DNA from: Geodermatophilus africanus
GTDB taxonomy: Bacteria > Actinomycetota > Actinomycetes > Mycobacteriales > Geodermatophilaceae
Reading direction: 5' to 3'
Length of the DNA: 64,000 nucleotides
Assembly: GCF_900107105.1 (NCBI RefSeq)
Contig: NZ_FNOT01000005.1
Coordinates: 290,320 to 354,319, forward strand
How positions within the stretch are numbered: the first letter of the stretch is position 1; the number at the start of each line of letters is the position of its first letter. The position numbers and the translations under genes are program-made. The notes under the pieces were generated by a model. That model made no database searches. It saw only the letters and a list, made by a program, of their open reading frames with translations, and was not told the origin of the DNA. This document shows, one piece after another, positions 45,210 to 55,030 of the stretch.

Positions 45210-46190
45210 ATGGAACAGCGGCCGCTCGGCCGGACGGGAGCCGACGTCAGCGTCGTCGGCCTGGGCACCTGGCAGCTCGGCGGCGACTGGGGGGACGTCG
45301 ACGAGGACGCCGCGGCCGACGTCCTCGACGCCGCGCTCGAGGCCGGGGTCACCCTGCTCGACACCGCCGACGTCTACGGCGACGGCCGCTCCGAGGAGCG
45401 CATCCGCCGGGCGCTGGTCGCCCGGTCCGAGCGGCCGTTCGTGGCGACCAAGGCCGGCCGGCGCGCCGACCCGTTCGAGGCCGAGCAGTACACCCCGGAG
45501 AACCTGCGCGCCTGGGTCGACCGGTCCCGCCGCAACCTCGGCGTGGAGACCCTCGACCTGGTGCAGCTGCACTGCCCGCCGCCGGCCGTCTACTCGGACG
45601 AGCGGGTGTACGACGCGCTCGACGCGATGGTGGCCGACGGCGCGATCGCGGCCTACGGCGTCTCCGTGGAGACCGTCGCCGAGGGCCTGACCGCGCTGCA
45701 GCACCCCGGCGTGGCCACGATCCAGGTCATCCTGAACATCTTCCGGCGCAAGCCGCTCGAGGAGCTGCTGCCCGCGGCCGCGAAGGCCGGCGTGGGCATC
45801 CTCGCCCGGGTGCCGCTGGCCAGCGGGCTGTTGACGGGCAAGTACGACGAGTCGACGACGTTCGCCCCCGACGACCACCGCAACTTCAATCGCCACGGCG
45901 AGGCCTTCGACGTCGGCGAGACCTTCGCCGGCGTGCCGTTCGAGGTCGGCGTCGCCGCGGCCCGCGAGGTCGCCGCGATCGCCGGCGACGCCCCGACGGC
46001 GGCGTTCGCGCTGCGCTGGGTGATCGACCAACCCGGCGTCACCACGGTGATCCCCGGCGCGCGGACCGTCGATCAGGTCCGCGGCAACGTCGCGGCGGCC
46101 GCGCTGCCCAGGCTCCCCGACTCCCAGCTCGCCGACCTCGAGCGTGTCTACGACGAGCGCATCCGCGCGCACGTCCACGACCGCTGGTGA
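45210..46190 (+). CDS. aldo/keto reductase
   Basis: NADPH-dependent aldo/keto reductase, 326 aa, (beta/alpha)8 barrel. Catalytic Asp/Tyr are in LLDTADVYGDGRSEERI, Lys in FVATKAGRRADP and His in DLVQLHCPPP. The C-terminal cofactor-binding VTTVIPGARTVDQVRGN is typical. A GTG at 45201, overlapping the hisS stop and in frame, is an alternative start; the ATG at 45210 has GGGGAG upstream. The substrate is unknown. Confidence 0.9.
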   Translation: MEQRPLGRTGADVSVVGLGTWQLGGDWGDVDEDAAADVLDAALEAGVTLLDTADVYGDGRSEERIRRALVARSERPFVATKAGRRADPFEAEQYTPENLRAWVDRSRRNLGVETLDLVQLHCPPPAVYSDERVYDALDAMVADGAIAAYGVSVETVAEGLTALQHPGVATIQVILNIFRRKPLEELLPAAAKAGVGILARVPLASGLLTGKYDESTTFAPDDHRNFNRHGEAFDVGETFAGVPFEVGVAAAREVAAIAGDAPTAAFALRWVIDQPGVTTVIPGARTVDQVRGNVAAAALPRLPDSQLADLERVYDERIRAHVHDRW

Positions 46191-46240
46191 CCTGACCCCC
46201 GCTGCGTCATCTCCCGCCCACCCCCCGAGAGGCAACCCCC

Positions 46241-48016
46241 GTGCTCCGCACCCACGACGCCGGCACGCTGCGCGCGTCCGACGCCGGCTCTCCCGTCACC
46301 CTCGCCGGCTGGGTCGCCCGCCGCCGCGACCACGGCGGCGTGGTCTTCGTCGACCTGCGCGACGCGTCGGGCTACGTCCAGGTCGTCGTCCGCGAGGAGG
46401 AGGCCCACGCCCTCCGCAACGAGTTCTGCGTGCTGGTCACCGGCGAGGTGCGCCGCCGCCCGGAGGGCAACGAGAACCCGGAGCTGCCGACCGGCGAGAT
46501 CGAGGTGGCCGCGGCCGAGCTGCGGGTGCTCTCCCCGGCCGCCCCGCTGCCGTTCCCGATCGAGACCGACCAGGCCGCCTCGGACGACGTCCGGTACCGG
46601 TACCGCTACCTCGACCTGCGGCGGCAGGGCCCGGCGAGGGTCGTCCGGCTGCGGTCGGAGGTCAGCCGCATCGCCCGCGGGGTGATGGCCGGGCACGGGT
46701 TCGTCGAGGTGGAGACGCCGACGCTCACCCGGTCCACGCCCGAGGGCGCCCGCGACTTCCTCGTGCCGGTGCGGCTGCAGCCGGGCAAGTGGTACGCGCT
46801 GCCGCAGTCGCCGCAGCTGTTCAAGCAGCTGCTGATGATCGGCGGGCTGGAGCGGTACTACCAGATCGCCCGCTGCTTCCGTGACGAGGACTTCCGCGCC
46901 GACCGGCAGCCGGAGTTCACCCAGCTGGACTTCGAGATGAGCTTCGTCGAGCGGGACGACGTGCTCGCCGTCGTCGAGGACGTCGTCCGGGCGCTGTGGC
47001 GGGAGCTGGCGTCCTACGACGTGCCTGACATCCCGCGGATGACCTACCGGGAGGCGATGGACCGCTTCGGCTCCGACAAGCCCGACCTGCGCTTCGGCAT
47101 CGAGCTCACCGAGCTCACGGAGTACTTCGCGCGGACGCCGTTCCGGGTGTTCCAGGCGCCCTACGTCGGCGCGATCGTGATGCCCGGGGGCGGCTCGCAG
47201 CCGCGCCGGGCGTTCGACGCCTGGCAGGACTGGGCGAGGTCGCGCGGACACCGCGGCCTGGCCTACGTGACGGTGGGGGAGGACGGCACCCTCGGTGGGC
47301 CGGTCGCGAAGAACATCTCCGACGCCGAGCGCGAGGGCCTCGTGGCCGCCGTCGGCGCGCAGCCGGGCGACTGCGTCTTCTTCGCCGCGGGTCCGCGCCG
47401 ACAGGCCCAGGAGCTGCTCGGCGCGGCGCGCAACGAGATCGCCCGCCGGCTGGAGCTCATCGAGCCGGGCTCGTGGTCGTTCCTGTTCGTCGTCGACTTC
47501 CCGATGTTCGAGGAGACCGAGGACGGCTCCTGGACGTTCACGCACCACCCCTTCACCTCGCCGACGCCCGAGTGGCGCGACCGGTTCGAGCAGGACAAGG
47601 GCGCTGCGCTGTCGGACGCCTACGACCTGGTGTGCAACGGCAACGAGCTGGCCAGCGGCTCGGTCCGGATCCACGACGCCGCGCTGCAGGAGCGGGTGTT
47701 CGAGACGCTCGGGATGTCTCGCGAGGAGGCCCGCGAGCGGTTCGGCTTCTTCCTGGAGGCCTTCGCCTACGGCCCGCCGCCGCACGCCGGCGCCGCCCTC
47801 GGCTGGGACCGGCTGACCGCGCTGCTGGCCGGAGTGGAGTCCATCCGCGAGGTCATCGCCTTCCCGAAGACCGGCGCCGGGTACGACCCGCTGACCGGTG
47901 CGCCGACGCCGATCACCGACCCCCAGCGCAAGGAGGCCGGCATCGACGCCCAGCCCGAGGAGCCCGCCCTGCCCGGCGAGCCCGGCGCCCCGGGGCCCAG
48001 CGACCCGACCCGCTGA
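46241..48016 (+). CDS. aspS: aspartate--tRNA ligase
   Basis: Class II AspRS of the bacterial type, 591 aa. The OB-fold anticodon domain is at 1-105 ([19 protein letters not shown]). The catalytic core has [30 protein letters not shown], motif 2 [20 protein letters not shown] and motif 3 GAALGWDRL, and the bacterial GAD insertion lies near 285-420. A Pro/Glu-rich tail of about 30 residues ends the protein. GTG start with GAGAGG upstream. Confidence 0.96.
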   Translation: MLRTHDAGTLRASDAGSPVTLAGWVARRRDHGGVVFVDLRDASGYVQVVVREEEAHALRNEFCVLVTGEVRRRPEGNENPELPTGEIEVAAAELRVLSPAAPLPFPIETDQAASDDVRYRYRYLDLRRQGPARVVRLRSEVSRIARGVMAGHGFVEVETPTLTRSTPEGARDFLVPVRLQPGKWYALPQSPQLFKQLLMIGGLERYYQIARCFRDEDFRADRQPEFTQLDFEMSFVERDDVLAVVEDVVRALWRELASYDVPDIPRMTYREAMDRFGSDKPDLRFGIELTELTEYFARTPFRVFQAPYVGAIVMPGGGSQPRRAFDAWQDWARSRGHRGLAYVTVGEDGTLGGPVAKNISDAEREGLVAAVGAQPGDCVFFAAGPRRQAQELLGAARNEIARRLELIEPGSWSFLFVVDFPMFEETEDGSWTFTHHPFTSPTPEWRDRFEQDKGAALSDAYDLVCNGNELASGSVRIHDAALQERVFETLGMSREEARERFGFFLEAFAYGPPPHAGAALGWDRLTALLAGVESIREVIAFPKTGAGYDPLTGAPTPITDPQRKEAGIDAQPEEPALPGEPGAPGPSDPTR

Positions 48017-48040
48017 GGTCCGCCGTCGTCCTCGCTGCCG

Positions 48041-48099
48041 TGATCATCGGCGGCTGGCTGCTCCCATCGGCGTGTCGGGCCGCCACCTGCCCATGATCA
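48041..48099 (+). repeat. 59-bp palindromic repeat, left copy
   Basis: It begins TGATCATCGGC and ends GCCCATGATCA, with extended self-complementary ends (CTGCCG and CGGCAG outside). Its reverse complement matches the right copy (49063-49121) at about 49 of 59 positions, including the central CGGCGTGTCGGGC. Confidence 0.85.
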
Positions 48100-48125
48100 C
48101 GGCAGGCCGGGGCGCCAGCCGCGGC

Positions 48126-48968
48126 TCATGAGTGCCCGGCGCGTGCGGTCGACGACCACCGTGGCGACTCCGCGTGCCGTGCGGCGAAGCGGAGCACCAG
48201 CCAGCCGTCCGCGGCCATGAGGGAGTACCGGTCGATGTCGCGGCCGAACTGCTCGACCTCCGCGTGCTGCCGGCCCTCGTACTCGAGCAGCACCTTCCAG
48301 CGCTCGTACCCGAGGTCGCCGTGCGCGACGACCCGGTCCCAGCGGTCGCGGACCGGCACCTGCGGCTGCGGATCGGGCAGGTCGCTGGTCACCAGCCAGT
48401 ACCGCACGAGACTTTCCGGGCGGGACATCGACAGCGGTGTGAGCAGGGGTGCGCACCGCCGAGCGCTCACCACGCCGCGGACCCGGGTCCCGCGCTCGAG
48501 ACGTCGGGCGAGTGCCTCGGCCGGCAGGTGACCGCGGCGCATCAGCGCGTCGCCGACCGCGACCAGTTCGTACGGTGGCAGCCGCTCGGCGAGGTCGAGC
48601 CAGGTCTGCGGTCCGGACGTCGTCCGCAGGCCGTGGTGCACGACGACGTCCTCCTCGGCGAGCCGGCGGGCGTGGACGACGAAGTCGGCGCGTTGGGGGA
48701 GCACTCGGCGCGGGGTCATGGCGACGTGGGCGCGGACCGGCATGTCGACGTGCGTCCCGAGTAGCGCAGCCGCGGTGCCGTGACTGTAGGCAGCGTCCGC
48801 GGGCAGCAGGCCGGCCAGCAGCGCCAGGCGTTCCCGTGGGTCGACGGCGTCGTCCAGAGGGACGACGAAGTCGTGGGCCAGCCGGACGAACCGGGAGCTG
48901 CGCAGCTGCGCACGGGTCAGTCCGGCGGCGCGGGCGGAGGCGGCGGTGTGGGCGGGAGGCAGGATCAC
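48126..48968 (-). CDS. AbiEi-like/DUF559 nuclease-domain protein
   Basis: A 280-aa protein. The N-terminal part resembles the winged-helix region of AbiEi-family proteins (GLTRAQLRSSRFVRLAHDFV, YSHGTAAALLG). The C-terminal part fits the DUF559/Vsr-like PD-(D/E)xK nuclease fold: VVAHGDLGYERWKVLLEYEG, then H in QHAE, D in RDIDRYSLMAADGW and VLRF. Such proteins are frequent, strain-variable genes in actinobacteria, with no demonstrated role. GTG start. It is the only gene between the two inverted 59-bp palindromes. Confidence 0.72.
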   Translation of the reverse strand: MILPPAHTAASARAAGLTRAQLRSSRFVRLAHDFVVPLDDAVDPRERLALLAGLLPADAAYSHGTAAALLGTHVDMPVRAHVAMTPRRVLPQRADFVVHARRLAEEDVVVHHGLRTTSGPQTWLDLAERLPPYELVAVGDALMRRGHLPAEALARRLERGTRVRGVVSARRCAPLLTPLSMSRPESLVRYWLVTSDLPDPQPQVPVRDRWDRVVAHGDLGYERWKVLLEYEGRQHAEVEQFGRDIDRYSLMAADGWLVLRFAARHAESPRWSSTARAGHS

Positions 48969-49062
48969 GCGCCCGACGTTGCTGTGGCTGCACCATCCGC
49001 GGCGGGTCCCGGCGTAGGGATGTGGAGCCGGGCGGGCGCTGTGGACGGCGGCCCCGCCGCGG

Positions 49063-49121
49063 TGATCATCGGCGAGTGGCTGCCCGACACGCCGGTGGGG
49101 ACAGCCACGTGCCGATGATCA
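49063..49121 (-). repeat. 59-bp palindromic repeat, right copy (inverted)
   Basis: Arms GTGATCATCGGC/GCCGATGATCAC and inner arms GTGGCTG/CAGCCAC are perfectly paired. In reverse complement it aligns end to end with the left copy at 48041-48099. Confidence 0.85.
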
Positions 49122-49156
49122 CGGCGGGCTCGGGCTACGGGCTGCGGGAGGAGGGT

Positions 49157-50050
49157 TCAGGCCCCGCTCAGGCGGGCGAGCTGCTCCGGGGTGAGCTGCA
49201 GATCCGCGGCTGCCGCGGAGTCCTGGATGGAAGCCGGCCGCGAGGCCCCCGGGATCGGGACGACGACCTCCGACTGGGCCAGGTGCCAGGCCAGGGTCAC
49301 CCGGTAGACCGACACGTCCAGCTCCTCGGCGACCGCCGTGAACGCCGGCGCCGTGGACTCCAGCGACCCGGCCGCCGACACCCCGCCGAAGGGGCTCCAC
49401 GGGATGAACGCCAGCCCGTGCGCCGCACAGTGGGCCAGCTCGTCGGCGGAGAACCGCCAGCCGGGGGAGAACCGGTTCTGCACGCTGGCCAGGGCCGGGC
49501 CGACGATCGAGCGGGCGACGTCGATCTGCGCGACGTCGGCGTTGGAGATCCCGGCCATCCGCACCAGCCCGTCGTCGACCAGCTGCCGCAGCCCACCCAT
49601 CGACTCTTCCCACGGCGTCTCCGGGTCGGGCCGGTGGAACTGGTAGAGCCCGATGGCGTCGACGCCCAGCCGGCGCAGCGAGTCCTCGCAGGCCCGGCGC
49701 AGGTACGCCGGCGTCCCGTCGAGCTCCCAGTCGGTGCCGCGCCGGGTGTGCCCACCCTTGGTGGCGACCAGCACCGACGACGTGTCGCCGCCGTAGGAGG
49801 CGAGCGCCGCGGCGACCAGCTCCTCGTTGTGGCCGAACTCCGACTCGTCGACGGCGTACGCGTCCGCGGTGTCGATGAGGGTCACGCCGGCGTCGAGCGC
49901 GGCGTGCACCGTGGCGACGGCGTCCTCGCGGCCGGGCCGGTCGGTCTTCGTGGACAGGGGCATCGCCCCGAGCCCGATGGCGCTGACGGTCCGGTCTCCG
50001 ATGCGTCGCTGCTGCACGGGGGTGTCGTGCCCCGCGGGTAGCGTTCTCAC
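49157..50050 (-). CDS. aldo/keto reductase
   Basis: A second aldo/keto reductase, 297 aa, not closely similar to the one at 45210. [16 protein letters not shown] opens the barrel; [20 protein letters not shown] holds the catalytic Asp/Tyr, [14 protein letters not shown] the Lys and [12 protein letters not shown] the His. [16 protein letters not shown] is the cofactor site. GTG at 50050; a second GTG at 50017 is possible. Divergent from rarA. Confidence 0.9.
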   Translation of the reverse strand: MRTLPAGHDTPVQQRRIGDRTVSAIGLGAMPLSTKTDRPGREDAVATVHAALDAGVTLIDTADAYAVDESEFGHNEELVAAALASYGGDTSSVLVATKGGHTRRGTDWELDGTPAYLRRACEDSLRRLGVDAIGLYQFHRPDPETPWEESMGGLRQLVDDGLVRMAGISNADVAQIDVARSIVGPALASVQNRFSPGWRFSADELAHCAAHGLAFIPWSPFGGVSAAGSLESTAPAFTAVAEELDVSVYRVTLAWHLAQSEVVVPIPGASRPASIQDSAAAADLQLTPEQLARLSGA

Positions 50051-50121
50051 CCCTGAGCGGACAGGGGCGTGAGCACCGCAGCGAGGAGCGGAGCGCCCTG
50101 CGGGAGCGAATCGGAGGCGAA

Positions 50122-51450
50122 GTGTCGCTGTTCGACGAGCCGGCGCCGGAGGCCTCCGGCGCCGACCCGGGCGCGCCGCTCGCCGTCCGCATGCGGCCGC
50201 GGTCGCTGGACGAGGTCGTCGGGCAGTCGCACCTGCTCGGCCCCCGCGCGCCGCTGCGCCGGCTGGTCGAGGCCGACGAGCCGATGTCGCTGGTGCTCTA
50301 CGGCCCGCCGGGCACCGGCAAGACGACGCTCGCGCACGTCATCTCGCTGGCCACCAAGCGGCAGTTCGTGCAGCTGTCGGCCCTCGACGCCGGGGTCAAG
50401 GAGGTCCGCGCGGTCATCGCGAGCGCCAAGCGCGAGCTGACCTACGCCGGCCGCCGCACCGTGCTGTTCATCGACGAGGTGCACCGGTTCTCCAAGACCC
50501 AGCAGGACAGCCTGCTGTCGGCGGTCGAGGACCGGATCGTCAGCCTGATCGCCGCCACCACCGAGAACCCGTTCTTCTCCGTGGTCAGCCCGCTGCTGTC
50601 GCGCAGCCTGGTGCTCGCCCTGCAGCCGCTCTCGGACGACGACGTCCGCCGGCTGCTGCACCGCGCTCTCACCAGCGACCGCGGGCTGGACGGCGCGGTG
50701 ACGCTGAGCGCCGAGGCCGAGGAGCACCTGGTCCGCATCGCCGGCGGGGACGGGCGCAAGGCGCTCACCGCGCTGGAGTCCGGCGCGGGGGCGGCGCAGG
50801 CGGCCGGGCTCGCCGAGATCGATCTGGCCACCCTGGAGACGGCGGTGGCGCAGGCCGCGGTGCGCTACGACCGCTCCGGCGACCAGCACTACGACGTCGC
50901 GAGTGCGCTGATCAAGTCCATCCGCGGCAGCGATGTCGACGCCGCGCTGCACTACCTGGCGCGCATGGTCGAGGCGGGGGAGGACCCGCGCTTCATCGCC
51001 CGCCGGCTGGTCATCTCCGCCAGCGAGGACATCGGCATGGCTGACCCGACGGCGCTGCAGACCGCCGTCGCCGCCGCCGATGCGGTGGCCTTCATCGGCA
51101 TGCCGGAGGGTCACTTCCCGCTGGCGCAGGCCGTCGTCCACCTGGCCACGGCGCCGAAGTCCAACGCCGTCACCGTCGCCATGGGCGAGTCCGTCGCCGA
51201 CGTGCGCGCCGGGCTCGCCGGCCCGGTGCCGCCGGGGCTGCGCGACGCCCACTACGCGGGCGCGAAGAAGCTCGGGCACGGGGGGACCTACGTCTACCCG
51301 CACGCCCACCCCGACGGCGTGGTGCCGCAGCAGTACCCGCCGGACGCCCTGGTGGGGAAGGACTACTACCGGCCGACCGGCCGCGGCGCGGAGGCGACGA
51401 TCGGGGCACGGCTGGCCAAGTTGCGCGCCATCGTCCGGCGCGGCCGCTGA
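50122..51450 (+). CDS. rarA: replication-associated recombination protein A
   Basis: AAA+ ATPase of the RarA/MgsA/WRNIP1 family, active at stalled replication forks; 442 aa. Walker [12 protein letters not shown], Walker [16 protein letters not shown], sensor [12 protein letters not shown], and the C-terminal tetramerisation region with [14 protein letters not shown] and [13 protein letters not shown]. The GTG start has GGAGG upstream. RarA precedes alaS in many actinobacteria. Confidence 0.95.
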   Translation: MSLFDEPAPEASGADPGAPLAVRMRPRSLDEVVGQSHLLGPRAPLRRLVEADEPMSLVLYGPPGTGKTTLAHVISLATKRQFVQLSALDAGVKEVRAVIASAKRELTYAGRRTVLFIDEVHRFSKTQQDSLLSAVEDRIVSLIAATTENPFFSVVSPLLSRSLVLALQPLSDDDVRRLLHRALTSDRGLDGAVTLSAEAEEHLVRIAGGDGRKALTALESGAGAAQAAGLAEIDLATLETAVAQAAVRYDRSGDQHYDVASALIKSIRGSDVDAALHYLARMVEAGEDPRFIARRLVISASEDIGMADPTALQTAVAAADAVAFIGMPEGHFPLAQAVVHLATAPKSNAVTVAMGESVADVRAGLAGPVPPGLRDAHYAGAKKLGHGGTYVYPHAHPDGVVPQQYPPDALVGKDYYRPTGRGAEATIGARLAKLRAIVRRGR

Positions 51451-51577
51451 GCCCGGCGGGGCACGGACGGCAGCCGGAGCCCCCGACTACTGTGACCACG
51501 CCGGGCCGACGCCCGCCGGCGGCGACCGGCGGGGGCCCGGACGCCGCAGGACCACGTCGACGAACCAGGAGGACCGG

Positions 51578-52003
51578 GTGTCCGCAGGAGAGTGGGCCGG
51601 ACTGATCGCAGCGCTGGCGCTGGTGCTGCTGGTGGTGCTGCTCGCCGTCCCGATCCTCAAGCTGGGTCGCACGCTGGACGAGGCGACGCTGACCATCCGC
51701 CAGACCCGGGAGCAGAGCGGCCCGATCCTGAGCCAGGCGTCGACGACGGTCGCCCACGTCAACAGCAACCTGGAGCGGGTCGACGACATCACCGGCAACG
51801 CCGCCAACGTCTCCAGCAACGTCGCCGCCCTCACCAGCGTCGTCGCCGCCACCCTCGGCAGCCCGCTGATCAAGGTGGCCGCGTTCAGCTACGGCGTCCG
51901 CAGCGCCGCCCGCAAGAAGCGCGAGGGCCAGGCCATCGCCGACGCCGCCGCCCGCGACAAGGCCGAGCGCCGCTCGCGCCGTGCCGCCCGGCGGGCCGCC
52001 TGA
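51578..52003 (+). CDS. DUF948-family membrane protein
   Basis: A 141-aa protein with one N-terminal transmembrane helix (GLIAALALVLLVVLLAVPIL) followed by an amphipathic, coiled-coil-like domain (TIRQTREQSGPILSQASTTV) and a basic Ala/Arg C-terminus. The layout is that of DUF948 proteins found between rarA and alaS. Function unknown. GTG start preceded by AGGAGG; TACTGT at 51488-51493 is a possible -10. Confidence 0.82.
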   Translation: MSAGEWAGLIAALALVLLVVLLAVPILKLGRTLDEATLTIRQTREQSGPILSQASTTVAHVNSNLERVDDITGNAANVSSNVAALTSVVAATLGSPLIKVAAFSYGVRSAARKKREGQAIADAAARDKAERRSRRAARRAA

Positions 52004-52281
52004 TGCGGCGGCTGTTCTGGCTGGCCATGGGCGTCACCATCGGCGTGCTCGTCGTCCGCAAGCTGTCCGCCGCGGCGGAGAAGATGACCCCCGCCGGCAT
52101 CGGCGGCTCGATCGCCGAGGGCCTGCGCGACCTGGCCGACGCCATCGGCGACTTCGGCGCCGACGTGCGCGCGGCGATGGCCGAGCGGGAGGACGAGCTG
52201 CGCACCGGCACCGGCCTGGACGCGCCGCTGCCCGAGGCCGGCCAGGCCCAGCTGCCCGGCCGGCACGCCACCGACCGCTGA
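52003..52281 (+). CDS. small membrane protein (DUF6167-like)
   Basis: A 92-aa protein with an N-terminal hydrophobic helix (LFWLAMGVTIGVLVV) and an amphipathic helical segment (GLRDLADAIGDFGADVRAAM). It overlaps the DUF948 gene by one base (TGATG). The pair is conserved upstream of alaS in many actinobacteria, but no function is known. Confidence 0.8.
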   Translation: MRRLFWLAMGVTIGVLVVRKLSAAAEKMTPAGIGGSIAEGLRDLADAIGDFGADVRAAMAEREDELRTGTGLDAPLPEAGQAQLPGRHATDR

Positions 52282-52333
52282 GCGTCGCGGGACGCCGCAG
52301 CCCCGACGACCGAGCCCCCACACCGAGTAGGAC

Positions 52334-55030
52334 ATGCAGACCGCCGAGATCCGCCGCCGTTTCCTGGAGCACTTCGCCAGCCGCGGGCACACCGTCGTCC
52401 CCAGTGCCTCGCTGGTCTCCCCGGACCCGTCCCTGCTGTTCACCGTGGCCGGGATGGTGCCGTTCATCCCATACCTCACCGGCCGGGAGCCGGCGCCCTA
52501 CCCCCGGGCGACCAGCGTGCAGAAGTGCGTGCGCACCCTCGACATCGAGGAGGTGGGCAAGACCACCCGCCACGGCACGTTCTTCCAGATGAACGGCAAC
52601 TTCTCCTTCGGCGACTACTTCAAGGAGGGGGCGATCCAGCACGCCTGGGACCTGGTCACCGGGCCGCTGCGCGACGGCGGGCTCGGCTTCGACCCGGACC
52701 GGATCTGGGTCACCGTCTACCTGGACGACGACGAGGCCGCCGAGGCGTGGCACCGGATCGCGGGTCTGCCGGTCGAGCGGATCCAGCGGCTGGGCAAGAA
52801 GGACAACTACTGGCACACCGGGCAGCCCGGCCCGGGCGGCCCCTGCAGCGAGATCTACTTCGACCGGGGTCCGCAGTACGGCCCCGACGGCGGCCCGCTG
52901 GTCGACACGGCCGGTGACCGGTTCCTTGAGATCTGGAACCTCGTCTTCATGCAGTACGAGCTCACCGACGTCCGGAGCAAGGAGGACTTCCGGATCGTCG
53001 GCGAGCTGCCCAAGAAGAACATCGACACCGGCATGGGCCTGGAGCGCGTGGCCTACCTGCTGCAGGGCGTCGACAACCTCTACGAGATCGACGAGGTGGC
53101 GCCGGTGCTGCACCGGGCCGCCGAGCTGGCCGGGGTGCGCTACGGCGCCGACCACGACTCCGACGTCCGGCTGCGGGTCGTCGCCGACCACGTCCGCAGC
53201 GGGCTGATGCTCGTCGGCGACGGCGTCACCCCGGGCAACGAGGGCCGCGGCTACATCCTGCGCCGGCTGCTGCGCCGCGCCGTCCGCTCGATGAAGCTGC
53301 TGGGCGTGGACGAGGCGACCCTGCCCGAGCTGCTGCCCGTGTCGAGGGACGCGATGAAGGCCAGCTACCCCGAGGTGGAGACCGACTTCACCCGCATCTC
53401 CGCCGTCGCCTACGCCGAGGAGGAGGCCTTCCGCCGCACGCTGGCCTCCGGTACGGCGCTGTTCGACAGCGCCGTGCGTGAGGCGACGGCTGCGGGGACG
53501 CCGTCGCTCTCCGGCGAGCAGGCGTTCTCGCTGCACGACACCTACGGCTTCCCCATCGACGTCACCCTCGAGATGGCCGCCGAGCAGGGCGTGCGCGTCG
53601 ACGAGGAGGGCTTCCGCGCGCTCATGCAGCAGCAGCGCGACCGGGCCCGCGCCGACGCCCGCGCCAAGAAGACCGGGTCGGTCGACGTCCTGGCCTACCG
53701 CCGGCTGCTCGCCGAGCACGGCCCCACGGACTGGCGGGCCTACGACACGCTGCGCACCGACTCCCGGGTGCTCGGTCTGGTCACCGAGCTCACCGCCGAG
53801 GAGGACGCGCCCAGCACGCCGGCCGGCCCGGGCGAGGTCACCCGTGTGGTGCTCGACCGCACGCCGTTCTACGCCGAGTCCGGCGGTCAGGTCGCCGACG
53901 CGGGCGTCTTGAGCTGGGACGGCGGCCGCGCCGAGGTGCTCGACGTGCAGCGCCCGGTCCGGGGCCTGGTCGCCCACCAGGTGCGGGTGCTCGAGGGCGA
54001 GCTGTACCTCGGCGCCGAGCTGACCGCCGAGGTCGACCGCGAGTGGCGGCTGTCGGCCTGCCAGGCGCACTCGGGCACCCACGTGGTGCACGCGGCACTC
54101 CGCCAGGTGCTCGGCCCGCAGGCGCTGCAGTCGGGCTCCTACAACCGCCCCGGGTACCTCCGGCTGGACTTCGCCTGGCAGGGCGCGCTGACCCAGCAGC
54201 AGCGGCACGACATCGAGGACGTCGCGAACGCCGCCGTCCGGGCCGACCACCGGGTCAGCGCCAGCTACATGACGCTGCCCGAGGCCCAGGCCGTCGGCGC
54301 GCTGGCGCTGTTCGGCGAGACCTACGGCGAGCAGGTCCGCGTCGTGGAGATCGGCGGGCCGTGGTCCCGCGAGCTCTGCGGTGGCACCCACGTGCAGGGC
54401 AGCGCCCAGATCGGCACGCTTGCGCTGACCGGCGAGTCGTCGGTGGGCTCGGGCTCGCGCCGCGTGGAAGCCGTCGTCGGGCTCGAGGGCTTCCGCTACC
54501 TGGCCCGCGAGCGGGACCTGGTGCGCCAGCTCGGCGAGCTGCTCAAGACGCCGACAGACACCGTCCTCGAGCGGGTCAGCGGCATGCTGGCCCGGCTGCG
54601 GGACGTCGACAAGGAGCTCGCCGAGCTGCGCGCCCAGCAGACCCTGGCCGCGGCCGGGGAACTGGCCGCCGGCGCCCGCGACGTCGGCGGGATCGCCGTG
54701 GTCACCGGCGCGCCGGGCGGACTGGGCGGCGGCGACCTGCGCACACTGGCCCTCGACGTCCGCGGTCGGCTGCCCGCCGACCGGCCGGCGGTCGTCTTGC
54801 TCGCGTCCGAGTCGGGGGGCAAGGTGGCTCTGGTGGCGGCCCTCAACCCGGCCGCGGTCGAGCGAGGGCTCTCGGCCCCCGACGTGCTTCGGGCGGCAGC
54901 GGCCGAGGTCGGCGGACGTGGCGGTGGCAACAAGCCAGACGTGGCCCAGGGGGGCGGTACCGACCCCTCGGGCATCCCAGCGGCCCTGCAGGCCGGCGAA
55001 CAGGCGGTCGAGACCGCCGCAGGGAGGTGA
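52334..55030 (+). CDS. alaS: alanine--tRNA ligase
   Basis: Class II AlaRS, 898 aa. Catalytic core from residue 1 (EIRRRFLEHFASRGHTVVPS, QMNGNFSFGDYFKEGAIQHA). The tRNA-recognition domain ends near 470. The editing domain carries the zinc motif HSGTH (H579, H583) and CGGTH (C682, H686). The C-terminal DHHA1 domain includes GGRGGGNKPDVAQGGG. HSGTH replaces the common HTATH, but both His remain. Confidence 0.97.
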   Translation: MQTAEIRRRFLEHFASRGHTVVPSASLVSPDPSLLFTVAGMVPFIPYLTGREPAPYPRATSVQKCVRTLDIEEVGKTTRHGTFFQMNGNFSFGDYFKEGAIQHAWDLVTGPLRDGGLGFDPDRIWVTVYLDDDEAAEAWHRIAGLPVERIQRLGKKDNYWHTGQPGPGGPCSEIYFDRGPQYGPDGGPLVDTAGDRFLEIWNLVFMQYELTDVRSKEDFRIVGELPKKNIDTGMGLERVAYLLQGVDNLYEIDEVAPVLHRAAELAGVRYGADHDSDVRLRVVADHVRSGLMLVGDGVTPGNEGRGYILRRLLRRAVRSMKLLGVDEATLPELLPVSRDAMKASYPEVETDFTRISAVAYAEEEAFRRTLASGTALFDSAVREATAAGTPSLSGEQAFSLHDTYGFPIDVTLEMAAEQGVRVDEEGFRALMQQQRDRARADARAKKTGSVDVLAYRRLLAEHGPTDWRAYDTLRTDSRVLGLVTELTAEEDAPSTPAGPGEVTRVVLDRTPFYAESGGQVADAGVLSWDGGRAEVLDVQRPVRGLVAHQVRVLEGELYLGAELTAEVDREWRLSACQAHSGTHVVHAALRQVLGPQALQSGSYNRPGYLRLDFAWQGALTQQQRHDIEDVANAAVRADHRVSASYMTLPEAQAVGALALFGETYGEQVRVVEIGGPWSRELCGGTHVQGSAQIGTLALTGESSVGSGSRRVEAVVGLEGFRYLARERDLVRQLGELLKTPTDTVLERVSGMLARLRDVDKELAELRAQQTLAAAGELAAGARDVGGIAVVTGAPGGLGGGDLRTLALDVRGRLPADRPAVVLLASESGGKVALVAALNPAAVERGLSAPDVLRAAAAEVGGRGGGNKPDVAQGGGTDPSGIPAALQAGEQAVETAAGR

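Noticed and set aside
50069-50121. Possible coupling micro-ORF before rarA
   Set aside because: The GTG at 50069 opens a frame that does not stop at the rarA start, and the upstream neighbour is on the other strand, so no coupling is possible.
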